Source: Streptomyces phaeoluteigriseus | Lineage (GTDB): Bacteria > Actinomycetota > Actinomycetes > Streptomycetales > Streptomycetaceae | DNA length: 64,000 nucleotides | Assembly (NCBI RefSeq): GCF_001896135.2 | Contig: NZ_MPOH02000004.1 | Span: 1-64,000 of the forward strand | Direction of reading: 5' to 3' | Shown: positions 8,805-19,520 of the stretch, piece by piece | How the letters are laid out: the number at the start of each line of letters is the position of its first letter | Numbering within the stretch: position 1 is the stretch's first letter | Program-made: the position numbers and the translations under genes | Notes under the pieces: generated by a model | What the model was told of the DNA's origin: nothing | Seen by the model: only the letters and a program-made list of their open reading frames with translations | Databases searched by the model: none

Positions 8805-9697
8805 TCAGCCTCCGGCCTCCGCCAAAATCTCTCTGATCACATGCCGGGAGTTCTCCGCCAGGGGCGGGTTGGTCTCCCAGTAGTACGGAAGCTGGATCAG
8901 CGAGATCGACAGCGCCCAGCCACGGCCGCGTGCCCACTCGGCGTCGTCCGCGCCCACCGCCTCCCGGAAGGTGGCGCGGGCCGACGCCGGCAGCAGGTTC
9001 CACGCCACGATCAGGTCGACGGCCGGGTCCCCGACCCCCACACAGCCGAAGTCGATCACCGCGGCGAGCCGGCCGTCCCTGACCAGCACGTTCCCGGGCG
9101 ACAGATCGGCGTGGGCCCACGCGGCGGCGCCGTACGGCCGGGCGCGCGCAGCGCCTCCTCCCAGAGGGCGGTGACCGCGGCGGTGTCGATCCGGCCCTCC
9201 AACCGGCCCAGGGCCGAGCGGGTGGGCGCGTCCCGTTCCGCCAGCGGCACACCCCGGTGCCCGGGCGGCCCGCCCCGCGCGTCGACCCGGCGCAGCCCGG
9301 CGACGAACGTCCCCAGGTCGGAGGCCAGCGACTCCGGACGCTCCAGGGCTCCGGCGACGGGATTACGGCCGTCCAGCCACCGGTAGACGGACCACGGCCA
9401 GGGGAACCCCTCGCCGGGGCCGCCCTGCGCCAGCGGCACCGGCGAGGCGACGGACAGCCGCGGCCCCAGCCGCTCCAGCCAGTGCGACTCGTACGCCACG
9501 CTCTCCACCGCCCCCGGATGGCGGGGCAGCCGCACGACCTTGTCGGTGCCCAGCCGGAACATCGCGTTCTCCGTCCCGGAGGACACCAGCCGCTCCACGG
9601 GCAGCGAGGCCCACCGAGGGAACCGCGCGGCCACGAGCCGCCGTACCAGCTCGGAGTCGACGTCGACCTCGTCCGGGCGCATCTTCACAGCACACAT
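8805..9697 (-). pseudogene. Aminoglycoside phosphotransferase-family protein, one-base frameshift
   Basis: The likely start is ATG 9697 (9706 and 9682 are alternatives). The N-lobe shows VERLVSSGTENAMFRLG and the nucleotide-contact Lys region DKVVRLPRHPGAVESV. The C-lobe has the catalytic loop HADLSPGNVLV and the DFG-like VIDFGCVGVGDPAVDLIVAW. The frame breaks near 9140, and one inserted base gives about 297 residues. APH-fold proteins phosphorylate aminoglycosides, but also homoserine, choline and others. Resistance cannot be inferred from this sequence. Confidence 0.82.
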
Positions 9698-9913
9698 GCC
9701 GCTCATTCCAGGTGATCGACGCGACGGCTGTCCAACGAGATTGCGTCCGACCACGCCCCACCTGCCGGTGCCCTCACGCGTTCCTTCCGCGACTCGCGTG
9801 TGACGGCCGGCCGCCCGGCGGGTACCCGGACGTCCGTCCGAGATCCGGCGGCGGTTGCCCGGCAGCCCCGCACCCCGTGACCGCGGGGGACCGAACCGAA
9901 GGAGCGCACGGAC

Positions 9914-11572
9914 ATGACCGACGTATCGAGCCAGGGGCCCGGTCCCGGAGACGACCGGAAGGTGCTCACCAACCGGCAGGGGCACCCGGTCTACGACAAC
10001 CAGAACCAGCGCACCGTCGGCGCCCGGGGCCCCGCCACGCTGGAGAACTACCAGTTCCTCGAGAAGATCAGCCACTTCGACCGGGAGCGCATCCCCGAGC
10101 GCGTCGTGCACGCCCGCGGCGTCACGGCGTACGGCTACTTCGAGGCGTACGGGGCCTGGGGCGACGAGCCGATCAGCCGGTACACCCGCGCCAAGCTCTT
10201 CCAGGAGCGTGGCAAGCGCACCGACCTGGCGGTCCGCTTCTCCACGGTGATCGGCGGACGCGACTCCTCCGAGGCCGCCAGGGACCCCCGCGGCTTCGCG
10301 GTGAAGTTCTACACCGAGGACGGCAACTGGGACCTCGTCGGCAACAACCTGGGCGTCTTCTTCATCCGGGACGCGATCAAGTTCCCCGACGTCATCCACG
10401 CCCTCAAGCCCGACCCGGTCACCTTCGAGCAGCAGCCGCGCCGCATCTTCGACTTCATGTCGCAGACCCCCGAGGCCATGCACATGCTGGTCAACCTGTT
10501 CAGCCCGCGCGGCATCCCCGCCGACTACCGCCACATGCAGGGCTTCGGCGTCAACACCTACAAGTGGGTCGACGCCGAGGGCGGGACCAAGCTGGTCAAG
10601 TACCACTGGATGCCCAAGGCCGGCGTGCGCAGCATGACCGAGGAGGACGCCGCGAACGTGCAGGCCGACTCCCTCGGGCACGCCACCAAGGACCTGTACG
10701 AGAGCGTCGCGCGCGGCGACCACCCGGAGTGGGAGCTGGTCGTGCAGATGATGGACGACGGTGAGCACCCGGAGCTGGACTTCGACCCGCTCGACGACAC
10801 CAAGACCTGGCCGGAGCAGGAGTTCCCGCCCAAGCCGGTCGGCAGGATGGTGCTGGACCGCATGCCGGAGAACTTCTTCGCCGAGAACGAGCAGATCTCC
10901 TTCGGCACCGGAGTCCTCGTCGACGGCCTGGACTTCTCCGACGACAAGATGCTCATCGGTCGCACCTTCTCCTACAGCGACACCCAGCGCCACCGCGTCG
11001 GCCCCAACTACCTCCAGCTGCCGGTCAACCACGCGAAGAACGCCGAGGTGCGCACCAACCAGCGCGACGGGCAGATGACGTACCACGTCGACGGCGGCGG
11101 CGAGAACCCGAGCGTCAACTACGAACCCTCGATCACGGGAGGCCTGCGGGAGAGCGAGTACCCCACGCACGACGAGCAGGGCCCGGAGATCCACGGCCGG
11201 CTCACCCGCAAGCGCATCCCTCGCACCAACGACTACCAGCAGGCCGGCCAGCGCTATCTGCTGATGGAGCAGTGGGAGCGCGACGACCTGGTCAAGAACC
11301 TCACGTCGGCGCTCGCCCAGTGCGACCGGCCGGTGCAGGAGCGCATGGTGTGGCACTTCCTCCTGGTCGAGAACGACCTCGGCCTCCGGATCGGTGAAGG
11401 CCTCGGTATCACCCCGGAGGATGTCGCCGGCCTCGAACCCCTGGCCAGCCAGGATTTGACCGACGAGGACCGTGACCGGCTCGCCCACCTGGGCAAGAAC
11501 CCGCCCCGCGACGTCGAGGGCCTCACCATGACCCACTGCGTCCCGAACGAACGGCACGTCGTGACCCGCTGA
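9914..11572 (+). CDS. Monofunctional haem catalase
   Basis: 552 residues. It dismutates hydrogen peroxide. The distal His is in RVVHARG (H66), the distal Asn in [10 protein letters not shown] (about 144), and the proximal haem-ligand Tyr lies in [14 protein letters not shown]. The length is slightly above the roughly 480-500 residues of small-subunit clade 3 catalases because of a C-terminal extension (NERHVVTR end). ATG 9914 follows AAGGAG. It stands alone, divergent from the phosphotransferase gene. No regulator gene is adjacent. Confidence 0.95.
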   Translation: MTDVSSQGPGPGDDRKVLTNRQGHPVYDNQNQRTVGARGPATLENYQFLEKISHFDRERIPERVVHARGVTAYGYFEAYGAWGDEPISRYTRAKLFQERGKRTDLAVRFSTVIGGRDSSEAARDPRGFAVKFYTEDGNWDLVGNNLGVFFIRDAIKFPDVIHALKPDPVTFEQQPRRIFDFMSQTPEAMHMLVNLFSPRGIPADYRHMQGFGVNTYKWVDAEGGTKLVKYHWMPKAGVRSMTEEDAANVQADSLGHATKDLYESVARGDHPEWELVVQMMDDGEHPELDFDPLDDTKTWPEQEFPPKPVGRMVLDRMPENFFAENEQISFGTGVLVDGLDFSDDKMLIGRTFSYSDTQRHRVGPNYLQLPVNHAKNAEVRTNQRDGQMTYHVDGGGENPSVNYEPSITGGLRESEYPTHDEQGPEIHGRLTRKRIPRTNDYQQAGQRYLLMEQWERDDLVKNLTSALAQCDRPVQERMVWHFLLVENDLGLRIGEGLGITPEDVAGLEPLASQDLTDEDRDRLAHLGKNPPRDVEGLTMTHCVPNERHVVTR

Positions 11573-11689
11573 GACCGCGGCCCGCGGTCGCCCGGCAGAC
11601 CGCCGGGGAGTGCGCTGAAGACCCCGACTAAAACGCCATGAACCGGCCTGTGCGCTACGCCTTGACGTGTACTTGCCGCAGTGGCTTCA

Positions 11690-11703
11690 TGGGAGCGCTC
11701 CCA
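11690..11703. promoter_or_regulatory. CebR-type operator TGGGAGCGCTCCCA
   Basis: A perfect 14-bp palindrome identical to the CebR box, the LacI-family cello-oligosaccharide repressor site known from several Streptomyces. It lies 89 bp upstream of the mannanase GTG, in the position expected for promoter blocking. It indicates induction by cellobiose or cellotriose. Confidence 0.85.
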
Positions 11704-11791
11704 CCCATCGCTCCACCACTTCGGTCCCACCCATCGCTCCCCACCCGTCCTCCCGATGCCTGAGTTTCTGGCGCTCACTCCTGGAGTCGCA

Positions 11792-13492
11792 GTGAGAAGA
11801 GCACGCAGCACGACACGGAAGAGGTTCCCGTCCGCCCCCGCAGGCCTGCCCGCCCCGGCGCGTCTGCCCGTCCTGGCCGCTCTGTTCGCGCTCGCCGTCG
11901 TCCTGGGCCTCCTCGCCCCGGCCGGCGTACAGGCCGCCGAATCGCCCCGCGCCCTCGCCACCGGCCTGCACATCAGCAACGGACGCCTGCTGGAGGGCAA
12001 CGGCAACGACTTCGTCATGCGCGGCGTCAACCACGCCCACACCTGGTATCCCGGCGAGACGCAGTCCCTCGCCGACGTCAAGGCGCTGGGCGCCAACACC
12101 GTCCGCGTCGTCCTCTCCGACGGTCACCGCTGGACGAGGAACACCCCCGAGGACGTGGCCGCCGTCATCGCGCAGTGCAAGGCCAACCGCCTGATCTGCG
12201 TCCTGGAGGTGCACGACACCACCGGTTACGGCGAGGAGGCCGCCGCCGGCACCCTCGACCACGCCGCCGACTACTGGATCGGCCTGAAGAACGTCCTGGC
12301 CGGCCAGGAGGACTACGTCATCGTCAACATCGGCAACGAGCCCTGGGGGAACACCAACCCGCAGGGCTGGACCGACCCGACGGTCGCCGCCGTGACGAAG
12401 CTCCGCAACGCCGGTTTCCAGCACACGATCATGGTCGACGCGCCCAACTGGGGACAGGACTGGCAGGGCGTCATGCGCGCCAACGCCCGGACCGTCTACG
12501 ACGCCGACCCCACCGGCAACCTGGTCTTCTCCATCCACATGTACAGCGTCTTCGACACCGCGGCGGAGATCACCGACTATCTCAGCGCCTTCGTCAGCGC
12601 CGGACTGCCCCTTCTCATCGGTGAGTTCGGCGGACCCGCCGACCAGTGGGGCGACCCCGACGAGGACACCATGATGGCCGCCGCCGAACAGTTCGACCTC
12701 GGCTACCTGGCCTGGTCCTGGAGCGGAAACACCGACCCGATCCTCGACCTCGCCATCGACTTCGACCCGACCCGCCTCAGCTCCTGGGGCCAACGCATCT
12801 TCCACGGCGTCAACGGCATCGCCCAGACCGCCGAGGAAGCCACCGTGTTCGGCGGCGGCAATCCGGGCGACACCCAGGCACCGACCGCCCCCGGCGCTCC
12901 CGTGGCTTCCGCCGTCTCGGCCACCTCCGCGACCCTCACCTGGGGTGCGGCCTCGGACAACGTTGGCGTAAGCGGTTACGACGTCGTACGGATCAGCGGC
13001 ACCACGGAGACCACGGTCGCCGCGTCCACGACGAACACCGCGACCCTGACCGGCCTCACCCCGGACACCGCGTACGCGTTCGCGGTCTACGCCCGTGACG
13101 CGGCCGGCAACCGCTCGGCGCGCTCGGCCACGGTGAACGTCACCACGGACGAGGACGGCGGGACCCCGGGCGCGGCATGCTCGGTCGGCTACCGCGTCGT
13201 GGGGCAGTGGCCCGGTGGATTCCAGGGCGAGATAGTCCTCCGCAACAGCGGCACCGCGCCGGTCAGCGGCTGGACCCTCGGCTTCGCCTTCGCCGACGGC
13301 CAGACGGTGTCGAACATGTGGGGCGGGACCCCCACCCAGACCGGGAACACGGTCAGCGTGGCCGCGGCGTCCTACACCTCGGCCGTCCCGGTCGGCGGCA
13401 CGGTGACCATCGGCTTCATCGGCACCAAGGGCGCCACCAACACGGCACCGAGCGCGTTCACCCTCAACGGCACCGCCTGCACCACTGGTTGA
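11792..13492 (+). CDS. manA: Secreted endo-1,4-beta-mannanase: GH5, fibronectin III and CBM2 modules
   Basis: 566 residues from GTG 11792 (CTGGAG upstream; an ATG at 11756 is an alternative). A signal peptide ends near GVQAAES (about residue 49). The GH5 domain (about 52-345) has VMRGVNHAHTWYPG, acid/base Glu183 in VNIGNEPWG, and nucleophile Glu278 in LLIGEFGGP, the subfamily-8 mannanase signature seen in S. lividans ManA. A fibronectin III domain (about 376-465) and a CBM2 (about 470-566, starting AACSVGYRVVGQWPGGF) follow. It hydrolyses beta-mannan outside the cell. A CebR-type operator upstream suggests cellulose-linked control. Confidence 0.92.
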   Translation: MRRARSTTRKRFPSAPAGLPAPARLPVLAALFALAVVLGLLAPAGVQAAESPRALATGLHISNGRLLEGNGNDFVMRGVNHAHTWYPGETQSLADVKALGANTVRVVLSDGHRWTRNTPEDVAAVIAQCKANRLICVLEVHDTTGYGEEAAAGTLDHAADYWIGLKNVLAGQEDYVIVNIGNEPWGNTNPQGWTDPTVAAVTKLRNAGFQHTIMVDAPNWGQDWQGVMRANARTVYDADPTGNLVFSIHMYSVFDTAAEITDYLSAFVSAGLPLLIGEFGGPADQWGDPDEDTMMAAAEQFDLGYLAWSWSGNTDPILDLAIDFDPTRLSSWGQRIFHGVNGIAQTAEEATVFGGGNPGDTQAPTAPGAPVASAVSATSATLTWGAASDNVGVSGYDVVRISGTTETTVAASTTNTATLTGLTPDTAYAFAVYARDAAGNRSARSATVNVTTDEDGGTPGAACSVGYRVVGQWPGGFQGEIVLRNSGTAPVSGWTLGFAFADGQTVSNMWGGTPTQTGNTVSVAAASYTSAVPVGGTVTIGFIGTKGATNTAPSAFTLNGTACTTG

Positions 13493-13618
13493 GACCCTCC
13501 GCGGCGGCCGGCGAGGGCATCGGGCCTCGCGGCGGCGGGCGTCCGGGATCGAGGGCATCGGCCTCGCGGAGGCGACCGGGCTTGTCCCGCCCCGGCCCCT
13601 GACCTAGGCTCATGAGAC

Positions 13619-13638
13619 GGGGGGGGGTAAGCGCTTTC
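13619..13638. promoter_or_regulatory. G9 run and LacI-type half-palindrome upstream of the cupin gene
   Basis: Nine Gs at 13619-13627 are followed by TAAGCGCTTTC (13628-13638), whose core AAGCGCTT is a perfect palindrome of the kind bound by LacI-family sugar repressors. It sits 20 bases before the cupin start. No LacI gene is adjacent, so the regulator is unknown. Confidence 0.4.
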
Positions 13639-13656
13639 TAGCCTGAGGGGTCAGCC

Positions 13657-14405
13657 ATGGTGAGCGAGTCCGGGTCCGCGCTCGCGCACCCGCTGCCCGG
13701 CGCCGTCGGCCTGTCCCACCTGACCGCGTACGACTGGGAGGCGGCCGACGGCGTATGCGGCGGCAGCCCTCATCTGCACCTGGTGTGCACGGAGGCGTAC
13801 GTCGTCACCGGCGGGCGGGGAGCGGTGCAGACCCTGAGCCCCGACGGCTACCGGAACATCCCCCTGGAGCCCGGCTCGGTGGCCTGGTTCACGCCGGGCA
13901 CCGTGCACCGGATGGTGCAGGGCGGCGGACTGCGCGTCACGGTGCTGATGCAGAACAGCGGCCTGCCCGAGGCGGGGGACGCCGTCTTCACGTTCCCGCC
14001 CGAGGTGCTCGCCGATCCGGAGAGGTACGCGGCAGCCGCCGTACTCCCGCCCGGCACCGGTGCGGAGGTGGCTGCGTCGCACGCCGCCGCCGGGACCTCG
14101 CGGTCGAGGGCTACCTGGGTCTGCGGAAGGCGCTCGTCGCCGGGGATGCCGAGCCGTTCCTGGCCTTCCAGCGGGCCGCCGCCGCGCTGGTGCGCACGCG
14201 GGTGCCGGTGTGGCGTGAGCTGTGGCGGACGGGTGCGCTGGCCACGGCCGAACGCACCGGCGCCCAGTTGGACGCGCTGGCGGCGGGGGAGCCGTCGTAC
14301 CTCGGCGACGCGACCGCTCACCGAGCCGCGCCGACCCGGCTCGAAGGCTTCGGGATGTGCGGCCGCAGGGACGAGTACACGCTGCCGGGCACCACGGTGG
14401 TGTGA
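13657..14405 (+). pseudogene. Cupin-domain protein, one-base frameshift
   Basis: ATG 13657 follows GAGGGG. The N-terminal half is a cupin barrel: SPHLHLVCTEAYVVTGGRG carries the metal-ligand His pair and Glu, then GSVAWFTPGTVHRM supplies the second motif with His. The frame is lost near 14082 in CGCCGCCG. One inserted C restores RRDLAVEGYLGLRKALVAGD and the sequence to the stop at 14405, about 249 residues. Related Streptomyces proteins lie in sugar-utilisation loci. Together with the LacI-type palindrome upstream, this suggests a carbohydrate-related role, but no substrate can be named. Confidence 0.7.
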
Positions 14406-14434
14406 TCTGCGGCAGCAGACGACCTCGCAGCAGG

Positions 14435-14470
14435 GCGACCTTCGGCAGCGGAGCGACCTTCGGCAGCGGA
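14435..14470. repeat. Two tandem copies of an 18-bp unit
   Basis: GCGACCTTCGGCAGCGGA occurs at 14435-14452 and 14453-14470, with degraded copies just upstream (GACCTCGCAGCAGG). The repeat is in the intergenic region after the cupin gene. No function is evident. Confidence 0.75.
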
Positions 14471-14605
14471 GCGGCGAGGAACCGATCACGATGCCGGGCC
14501 GCCCGTACGAGGCGGCAGGGTTCCTCCCGTCAGGACCGGCCCCTGCCCCGGTGCCGTCGGCCCGCCGTGGGCCTGGGGAACACCGGGGCGGTGGAGCGGG
14601 CGGCG

Positions 14606-15190
14606 TCAGCGGGTGGCGGTCCAGCTGTGGGCGACGTCGATCACGAGGCGGCCGTCGAGCTGCTGCACCCGGAACGGCAACCGCGCACGCACGCCGAGCC
14701 CGATCTGCGTCTCGCCCTCGAAGCTGCCGGCGTACCGCGTGTCGCGGAACGTGCGGTAGCCCGTGATGTCGACGCCGGGCAGCGGCTGGGCGATCCGGGC
14801 GGGATACGTCGGCGTGCCGGTCTCGGGGTCGTAGGCGGGCGCGCTCACCCGCACCTCCAGGATCGCTCCGCCGGCGACCGGGATGTAGCGGCCCGAACCG
14901 TCCTGGTAGAGCCGGTCGACGTACCGGACCGAGTAGCCGAGTTCGGCGGCGGTCGCGCCCGGGACGTCGATGACGAGCCGGTCGTGGCAGGCGTGCTGTC
15001 CGGACCGGGCGTTGCGCACCGGCGCCATCGTGCCGGCGCTGTACGTCTTGGCGACGCTGCCCCAGCCGATGGGGCAGGCGGTGGCCGCGCGTGTGGCGGC
15101 GGCCGGGGCGGCCTGGGCCGGGATCGCGGCCACGCCGAGCGTGGCGGTCATGAGAGCGGCGGTGGCCCAAATGGTTCTGGTTCGCACCAT
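14606..15190 (-). CDS. Secreted AMIN-like domain protein
   Basis: 194 residues; ATG 15190 with AGGGGG upstream. A signal peptide (ATAALMTATLGVAAIPAQAA, cleavage near residue 28) precedes a single beta-rich domain. That domain contains HACHDRLVIDVPGATAAELG, AILEVRVSAPAYDPETG and DGRLVIDVAHSW. The repeated RLVIDV blocks are typical of the AMIN-like domain of actinobacterial exported proteins, thought to bind the cell envelope. Two Cys residues could form a disulphide. It is probably monocistronic. Confidence 0.75.
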   Translation of the reverse strand: MVRTRTIWATAALMTATLGVAAIPAQAAPAAATRAATACPIGWGSVAKTYSAGTMAPVRNARSGQHACHDRLVIDVPGATAAELGYSVRYVDRLYQDGSGRYIPVAGGAILEVRVSAPAYDPETGTPTYPARIAQPLPGVDITGYRTFRDTRYAGSFEGETQIGLGVRARLPFRVQQLDGRLVIDVAHSWTATR

Positions 15191-15272
15191 GGTGTCCCCC
15201 TTGAGGTGCGTGTGACTGATATTAGCTAGGACAGCCCGACCGGCCGAATGGTTGCACTGTCGGCGGGACCAG

Positions 15273-16449
15273 TCACGAGGGCGTCTCCTCGGCGAGGATG
15301 TCGGCTGCCCAGACGGTCGCGTGCGGACCGAACCTGTTCTCGGCGGTGTACGACGCCATGCGGGCGTTCCTCGCCCGGGCCGCGGGCCCGTCGGGGAGGT
15401 GGTAGTCCTCCCCGGCCCGTGCGGAACCGGCCTGCACGCGCGTGGTGCTCCCGATGCGCCGGGCCACGTACCGGTCGAGCGCCGCGGGCACCTCCGCCGG
15501 CGAGGCGTCCTCGAGACTGTCACCGAGCACGACCGCGTCCAGGAGGGCCTGCGCGGCGCCCTGGGCCTGGAACGGCACCATCGCGTGGGCGCTGTCGCCC
15601 AGCAGCGTCACCCGCCCGACGTTCCATCGCACGAGCGGGGCCCGTGTGTAGAGGCCGTAGCGGAACATCTGCCCCGCGTGTCCGAGCAGTGTGAGCACCC
15701 GCGGGTCCCACCCGGCGAACTCGCGCATCTGTTCGCCCGGTTCCGCCGACGCCGTCCACGACTCCTGCCCGGCCTCGGCCCGGAACACCGCCACGATGTT
15801 GAGCAGTTCGCCCCGGCGCACCCAGTAGTGGACGAAGTGCCGGTCCGGCCCGAGCCAGAGCGCGTAGTCGGGCAGGTCCAGAGGGGCCGCCCGCGCGGCC
15901 GGAAGCAGCGCCCGGTAGGCGGCGGTGCCCGAGAAGAGGGGCTGGTCCGCGCCGAAGAGCCACTGACGGGCCGTGGAGCGCACCCCGTCCGCGGCCACGA
16001 CCAGGTCCGCCTCCAGCCGCTCGCCGCCCGCCGTCAGGACGTGGGCGGACTTGTCGTCCTGGCCGATGCCGACGACCTCGGTGTGTAGCCGTACTGCCTC
16101 GGGCGGCACCGCCGTGGCGAGGACGTGATGCAGATCGGCCCGGTGCAGTTGCAGGTACGGCGCCCCGAACTCCTCCTCGGCCGCGCGCGAGCGCGTAGCG
16201 GCAGATCTCGGCGCCGTCGGACCAGCCGCGGAAACTCAGGGCGGCGGGACGGCTCGCCCGCGCGGCGACGGCGTCCAGCAGGCCCAGCCGGCGCAGCGCA
16301 CGCGTGGCGTTGGGCGCGAGCTGGATCCCGGCTCCGACCTCGGTGAACCGGGGCGTCCGCTCGACGAGGGTGACCTCGCAGCCCGCACGGCGCAGGCTCA
16401 GCGCCGCGGCCAGCCCGCCGATACCCGCCCCCACGACGACCGCTCTCAT
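15273..16449 (-). pseudogene. FAD-dependent monooxygenase (salicylate-hydroxylase type), frameshifted
   Basis: ATG 16449 with GGGGAG upstream. The N-terminus has the dinucleotide fold VVGAGIGGLAAALSLRRAG and ends in VTLVER. Later come the DG motif VVAADGVRSTARQWLF and the second FAD motif VTLLGDSAHAMVPFQAQGAA. This is the group A aromatic hydroxylase architecture (PHBH fold, NAD(P)H-dependent). The frame breaks near 16188 (CGCGGCCGAGGAGG): one base is extra, or two are missing, before EEEFGAPYLQLHRADLHHVL. Length after repair is about 391, normal for the family. The aromatic substrate is unknown. Confidence 0.82.
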
Positions 16450-16816
16450 GGCGCGCTCCCCACCTCGACGGACCCACGCGCTGCCGACCCTGCGCACCGT
16501 AGCCCGCACGCTCCCGCGCGCAGAAGACACCGGGCGGTGCGGCGTCTCCGTGCCGGTTGCGGGGGGAGTCCGTCGGGGTCGGGAGTACGGCTCGGACGTG
16601 GGTGGCCTGGGTGGCGGTGACGTGGTGGTCGCGGGTGAGGCGGTGGTCGGCGACGCCGGGGCCGATCAGGGCGGCGGCCTTCCGGTCGTGGCGGGCGACG
16701 TGGCCGGTACCTGTCGACGGAGGGCGGTGCGGTTCACGCCGGCCTCGGCCGAGCGCCCGGCCACGGAGCACCGCCGCCCGGTCGCGGCTCCCGGGTCGGC
16801 AGGGGATGCGTCCGGC
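16450..16816. other. Intergenic region without a recognisable gene
   Basis: 367 bp between the monooxygenase start and the DUF4232 lipoprotein stop. Short open frames exist on both strands but none shows a conserved motif, a ribosome-binding site or codon bias distinct from background. Nothing supported was found. Confidence 0.5.
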
Positions 16817-17440
16817 CTACAGGCTGAGCGCGTCCTCCACGTTGTTCACCCACGGGGTCACGGAGTTGGTGTCGGGCGCGACGTACAGGCCGGGTGTCGT
16901 GGCGCCGAGGGGCGTCTGTTCGAGATCGGACTCGGTGTTCATGGTCATGGCGATCGAACCGACCGTCCTGCCCCTGCCGTCGTCGGCGCCGCCCATGAGG
17001 CCGGCGTAGGCCGACTCACCCGGCTCCAGCCTGAGCGCGTCCTCGATGCCGGGGGCCGTGCCCCGCTCCGTGGCCTGGCCGTCCAGGTCGCCGAAGGTCA
17101 CGACCGGGTGGCCGAGCGCCCGGCAGGCCTTCGTGCTCCTGTTGGTGACCTTCAGCAGATAGCTGCTGGTGGTCGGTTCGGCGAGGCTCGCGGTGAACGT
17201 GACGTCGTGGGTGCTGCACGGGAAGACGTCGTGGTCGGCCGAGGAGCCGCCACCGGACGACGAGCTTCCGGCGGAGGGAGTCGACGGTGTCGACGGTGTC
17301 TTGGAAGGTGTCGTCGACGGGCTCGCGGCCGGTGTCGTGCCGGTCCCGCCCGCGGCGTCGTCCTCGGCGGGCCCGCAGCCGGTCAGTGCCAGCGCGGAAA
17401 GGGCGGTGAGGACGAGTGCGGATCTGCGTACGGTGCTCAT
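16817..17440 (-). CDS. DUF4232 lipoprotein
   Basis: 207 residues. A lipoprotein signal peptide ends in LALTGC (Cys22 is the lipidation site), followed by a Thr/Ser/Pro/Gly-rich linker (about 30-68). A DUF4232 domain follows, with FPCSTHDVTFTASLAE, TNRSTKACRALGHPVV and LRLEPGESAYAGLM. Two conserved Cys (in FPCST and KACRA) probably form a disulphide. DUF4232 proteins are common surface proteins of Streptomyces with unknown function. The gene stands alone; no RBS feature is remarkable. Confidence 0.85.
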   Translation of the reverse strand: MSTVRRSALVLTALSALALTGCGPAEDDAAGGTGTTPAASPSTTPSKTPSTPSTPSAGSSSSGGGSSADHDVFPCSTHDVTFTASLAEPTTSSYLLKVTNRSTKACRALGHPVVTFGDLDGQATERGTAPGIEDALRLEPGESAYAGLMGGADDGRGRTVGSIAMTMNTESDLEQTPLGATTPGLYVAPDTNSVTPWVNNVEDALSL

Positions 17441-17689
17441 GGCGTGGTTCCCCCGACGTGAAGCGTGCTGGTGCGGACTGCTGCTCCAGAGTCCCGCGCG
17501 TTCTTCACAGCTTGGTGACGGGATGTCGCCGGAACCAACACCGTTGACGGTGACGGGAGGCGCCGCCGCACCGACCGGACGGCCGCGGCGGGGGGCCGGC
17601 CCCGGCCGAGCGCGGCCTCGACGAGGCGCTGGAACCGTTCCGCGCCGGCACGCCCTGTCATGGGGCGGATCCGGCGTGACGAGCGGTGC

Positions 17690-18967
17690 TCACTCCGCGA
17701 GCAGTGCCGACAGCCGCGGTGAGTAGGTGGCGTGCAGGACGAGCGCGGCGCTGCCCACCACCGCGGCGTCCGTGCCGAGTGGTGACGCCTCGACCCGGAC
17801 GACCCGGACGTGCCGCGACAGCGGGCGGCGGGCCAGCACGGCGGCGACGACGTCGACGTAACGGGACTCCACGTGCTGGATGCCGTGACCGCCGAGGACG
17901 ATGAGGTCGACGTCGATGAAGTTGGCGATGTCGACCGCGACCGAGGCGACGTGTTCCGCGGTCGCGTCGATGACCGCGGCGGCGACCGGGTCGCCCGCGG
18001 CGGCGGCGATCCGGATCGCGGCATGGTCCACCGAGGCGGGATCCTGCGCGAACGGTCGCGACAGCACACTGACCGTGGCGGGGTCGTCGACGAGCCGGCG
18101 ATGCACCTCGGCGACGATCGCCGAGGGGTTGACGAGCCGCTCCAGGCAGCCCCGGTTGCCGCAGTAGCACTCCGGCCCGTCGGGCAGCACGGAGGAGTGG
18201 CCGAACTCGCCCGCGTTGAGTGAACCACCCCTGTACACCTGGTGGTTGAGGACGAGACCGCCGCCGACGCCGGTACCGAAGAAGAAGTAGGCGAAGTCCG
18301 CCACGCCCTTGCCTGCGCCCGACCAGCGCTCGCCGACGGCGGCCGCGGTGGCGTCGTTGTCGAGGGTCACCGGCAGGCCGGTCGCCTCGCTCAACATTCT
18401 TTGCACCGGCACATGCGTCCAGTGGGCGAGCTGGGGCGCGCGGACGATCGTCCCGTGCTGCAGGTCCATCGGTCCCGGGGTGGCGAGCCCCAGCCCGAGG
18501 ACCTTGTCGCGCGCGACCCCCGCCTCCGCCAGCACCTCGGCGACCAGCTCGGCCATGGCCTTCACGACGAGCGCGGGGTCGGCTCCCGGATCCAGGGGGC
18601 GCCTTCTGACGACCAGGGGGCGGCCGAGCAGATCGACCACGGTGCAGCTGAGTTCGACCGGGTCGAAGTGGAGTCCGACCGCGCTGCCCGCGTCCGCGTT
18701 GAGCCGCAGCGTGGTGCGGGGCTTGCCGCCGCTGGCCACGCGACTGGCGCCGTCCTCCCGCACGATGCCCTCGTCGAGCAGCCGACGCACGATGCCGGAG
18801 ACCGTCTGCGGGGTGAGGCCGGTGTGCTGGGCGATCTCGACGCGGCTGATGCCGTCGGCGAGCTGGATCTGGTCCAGGACCACGGACCGGTTGTAGCGCC
18901 CGACCTTGGGAAGGTTCGTTCCTGCCTGCCGCACGAGCGGTCCTCTCTGCTTGCCCCCGACAAACAT
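17690..18967 (-). CDS. ROK-family transcriptional repressor
   Basis: About 425 residues from ATG 18967. The N-terminal winged HTH ([20 protein letters not shown]) is followed by a sugar-kinase-like ROK domain with [27 protein letters not shown] and the zinc motif [10 protein letters not shown]. It is divergent from a sugar ABC-transporter ATPase gene, the usual layout for ROK regulators such as XylR or ROK7B7 that repress xylose or multiple-monosaccharide transporters. The transporter is truncated here, so the repressor may be an orphan locally. Confidence 0.92.
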   Translation of the reverse strand: MFVGGKQRGPLVRQAGTNLPKVGRYNRSVVLDQIQLADGISRVEIAQHTGLTPQTVSGIVRRLLDEGIVREDGASRVASGGKPRTTLRLNADAGSAVGLHFDPVELSCTVVDLLGRPLVVRRRPLDPGADPALVVKAMAELVAEVLAEAGVARDKVLGLGLATPGPMDLQHGTIVRAPQLAHWTHVPVQRMLSEATGLPVTLDNDATAAAVGERWSGAGKGVADFAYFFFGTGVGGGLVLNHQVYRGGSLNAGEFGHSSVLPDGPECYCGNRGCLERLVNPSAIVAEVHRRLVDDPATVSVLSRPFAQDPASVDHAAIRIAAAAGDPVAAAVIDATAEHVASVAVDIANFIDVDLIVLGGHGIQHVESRYVDVVAAVLARRPLSRHVRVVRVEASPLGTDAAVVGSAALVLHATYSPRLSALLAE

Positions 18968-18985
18968 ATCCTCACCGGCCCATTG

Positions 18986-19010
18986 ACTTAGTAAAACAAA
19001 TGGATTTAGT
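18986..19010. promoter_or_regulatory. AT-rich pseudo-palindrome between ROK repressor and ABC gene
   Basis: AGTAAAacaaatggaTTTAGT sits in a strikingly A+T-rich patch between divergent genes in otherwise GC-rich DNA. The arms AGTAAA/TTTAGT match in 5 of 6 positions. ROK repressors typically bind such AT-rich inverted repeats, so this is the probable operator for both promoters. Confidence 0.55.
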
Positions 19011-19149
19011 GTCCGGCCGCAGACCACACCCCGGACACGACGGCACAGCGCGGTGCCATCGGAGGCAAGTTGATGTCCACGAAATGCCGCATGCACGACG
19101 GCGCGGATCCGAGCGGCCGGTGTGCCCTCCGCAGCGCGGAGCTGTGCTC

Positions 19150-19520
19150 GTGACCGCCGCCCCGACCTTGCTGGAGATGCGGTCGATCACCAAGACCTTC
19201 CCGGGCGTCAAGGCGCTCGCCGACGTCAGCCTGGCCGTGCGGGAGGGCGAGATCCACGCGATCTGCGGGGAGAACGGCGCCGGCAAGTCCACCCTGATGA
19301 AAGTGCTGAGCGGTGTGTACCCGCACGGCAGCTACACCGGCGACATCGTCTACCGCGGTCAGCAGGTCCGCTTCCACGACATCCGGGCCAGCGAGCGGGC
19401 CGGCATCGTGATCATCCACCAGGAACTGGCCCTGGTGCCCGGCATGTCGATCACCGAGAACATCTTCCTCGGCAACGAACCGCGCCGGCGCGGAGCCATC
19501 GACTGGAAGGCCGCCCGGCG
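19150..19520 (+). pseudogene. 5' third of a sugar ABC-transporter ATPase gene (MmsA/XylG type), truncated
   Basis: GTG 19150 starts a frame with [20 protein letters not shown], Walker [22 protein letters not shown] and the Q-loop region [20 protein letters not shown]. These are typical of multiple-monosaccharide import ATPases. Similarity stops abruptly after GAIDWKAA near 19517, before the ABC signature LSGGQ and Walker B. The frame then runs on as Arg/Pro-rich nonsense to 19827. Within about 130 bases the NRPS frame begins in the +1 register. Without the second half the protein cannot work; permease and binding-protein genes are absent. Confidence 0.85.

Noticed and set aside
9056..11557. 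833-codon minus-strand open frame across the catalase gene
   Set aside because: Only its last third encodes a real protein (phosphotransferase). The rest is antisense to catalase with Val/Asp/Gly-rich composition.
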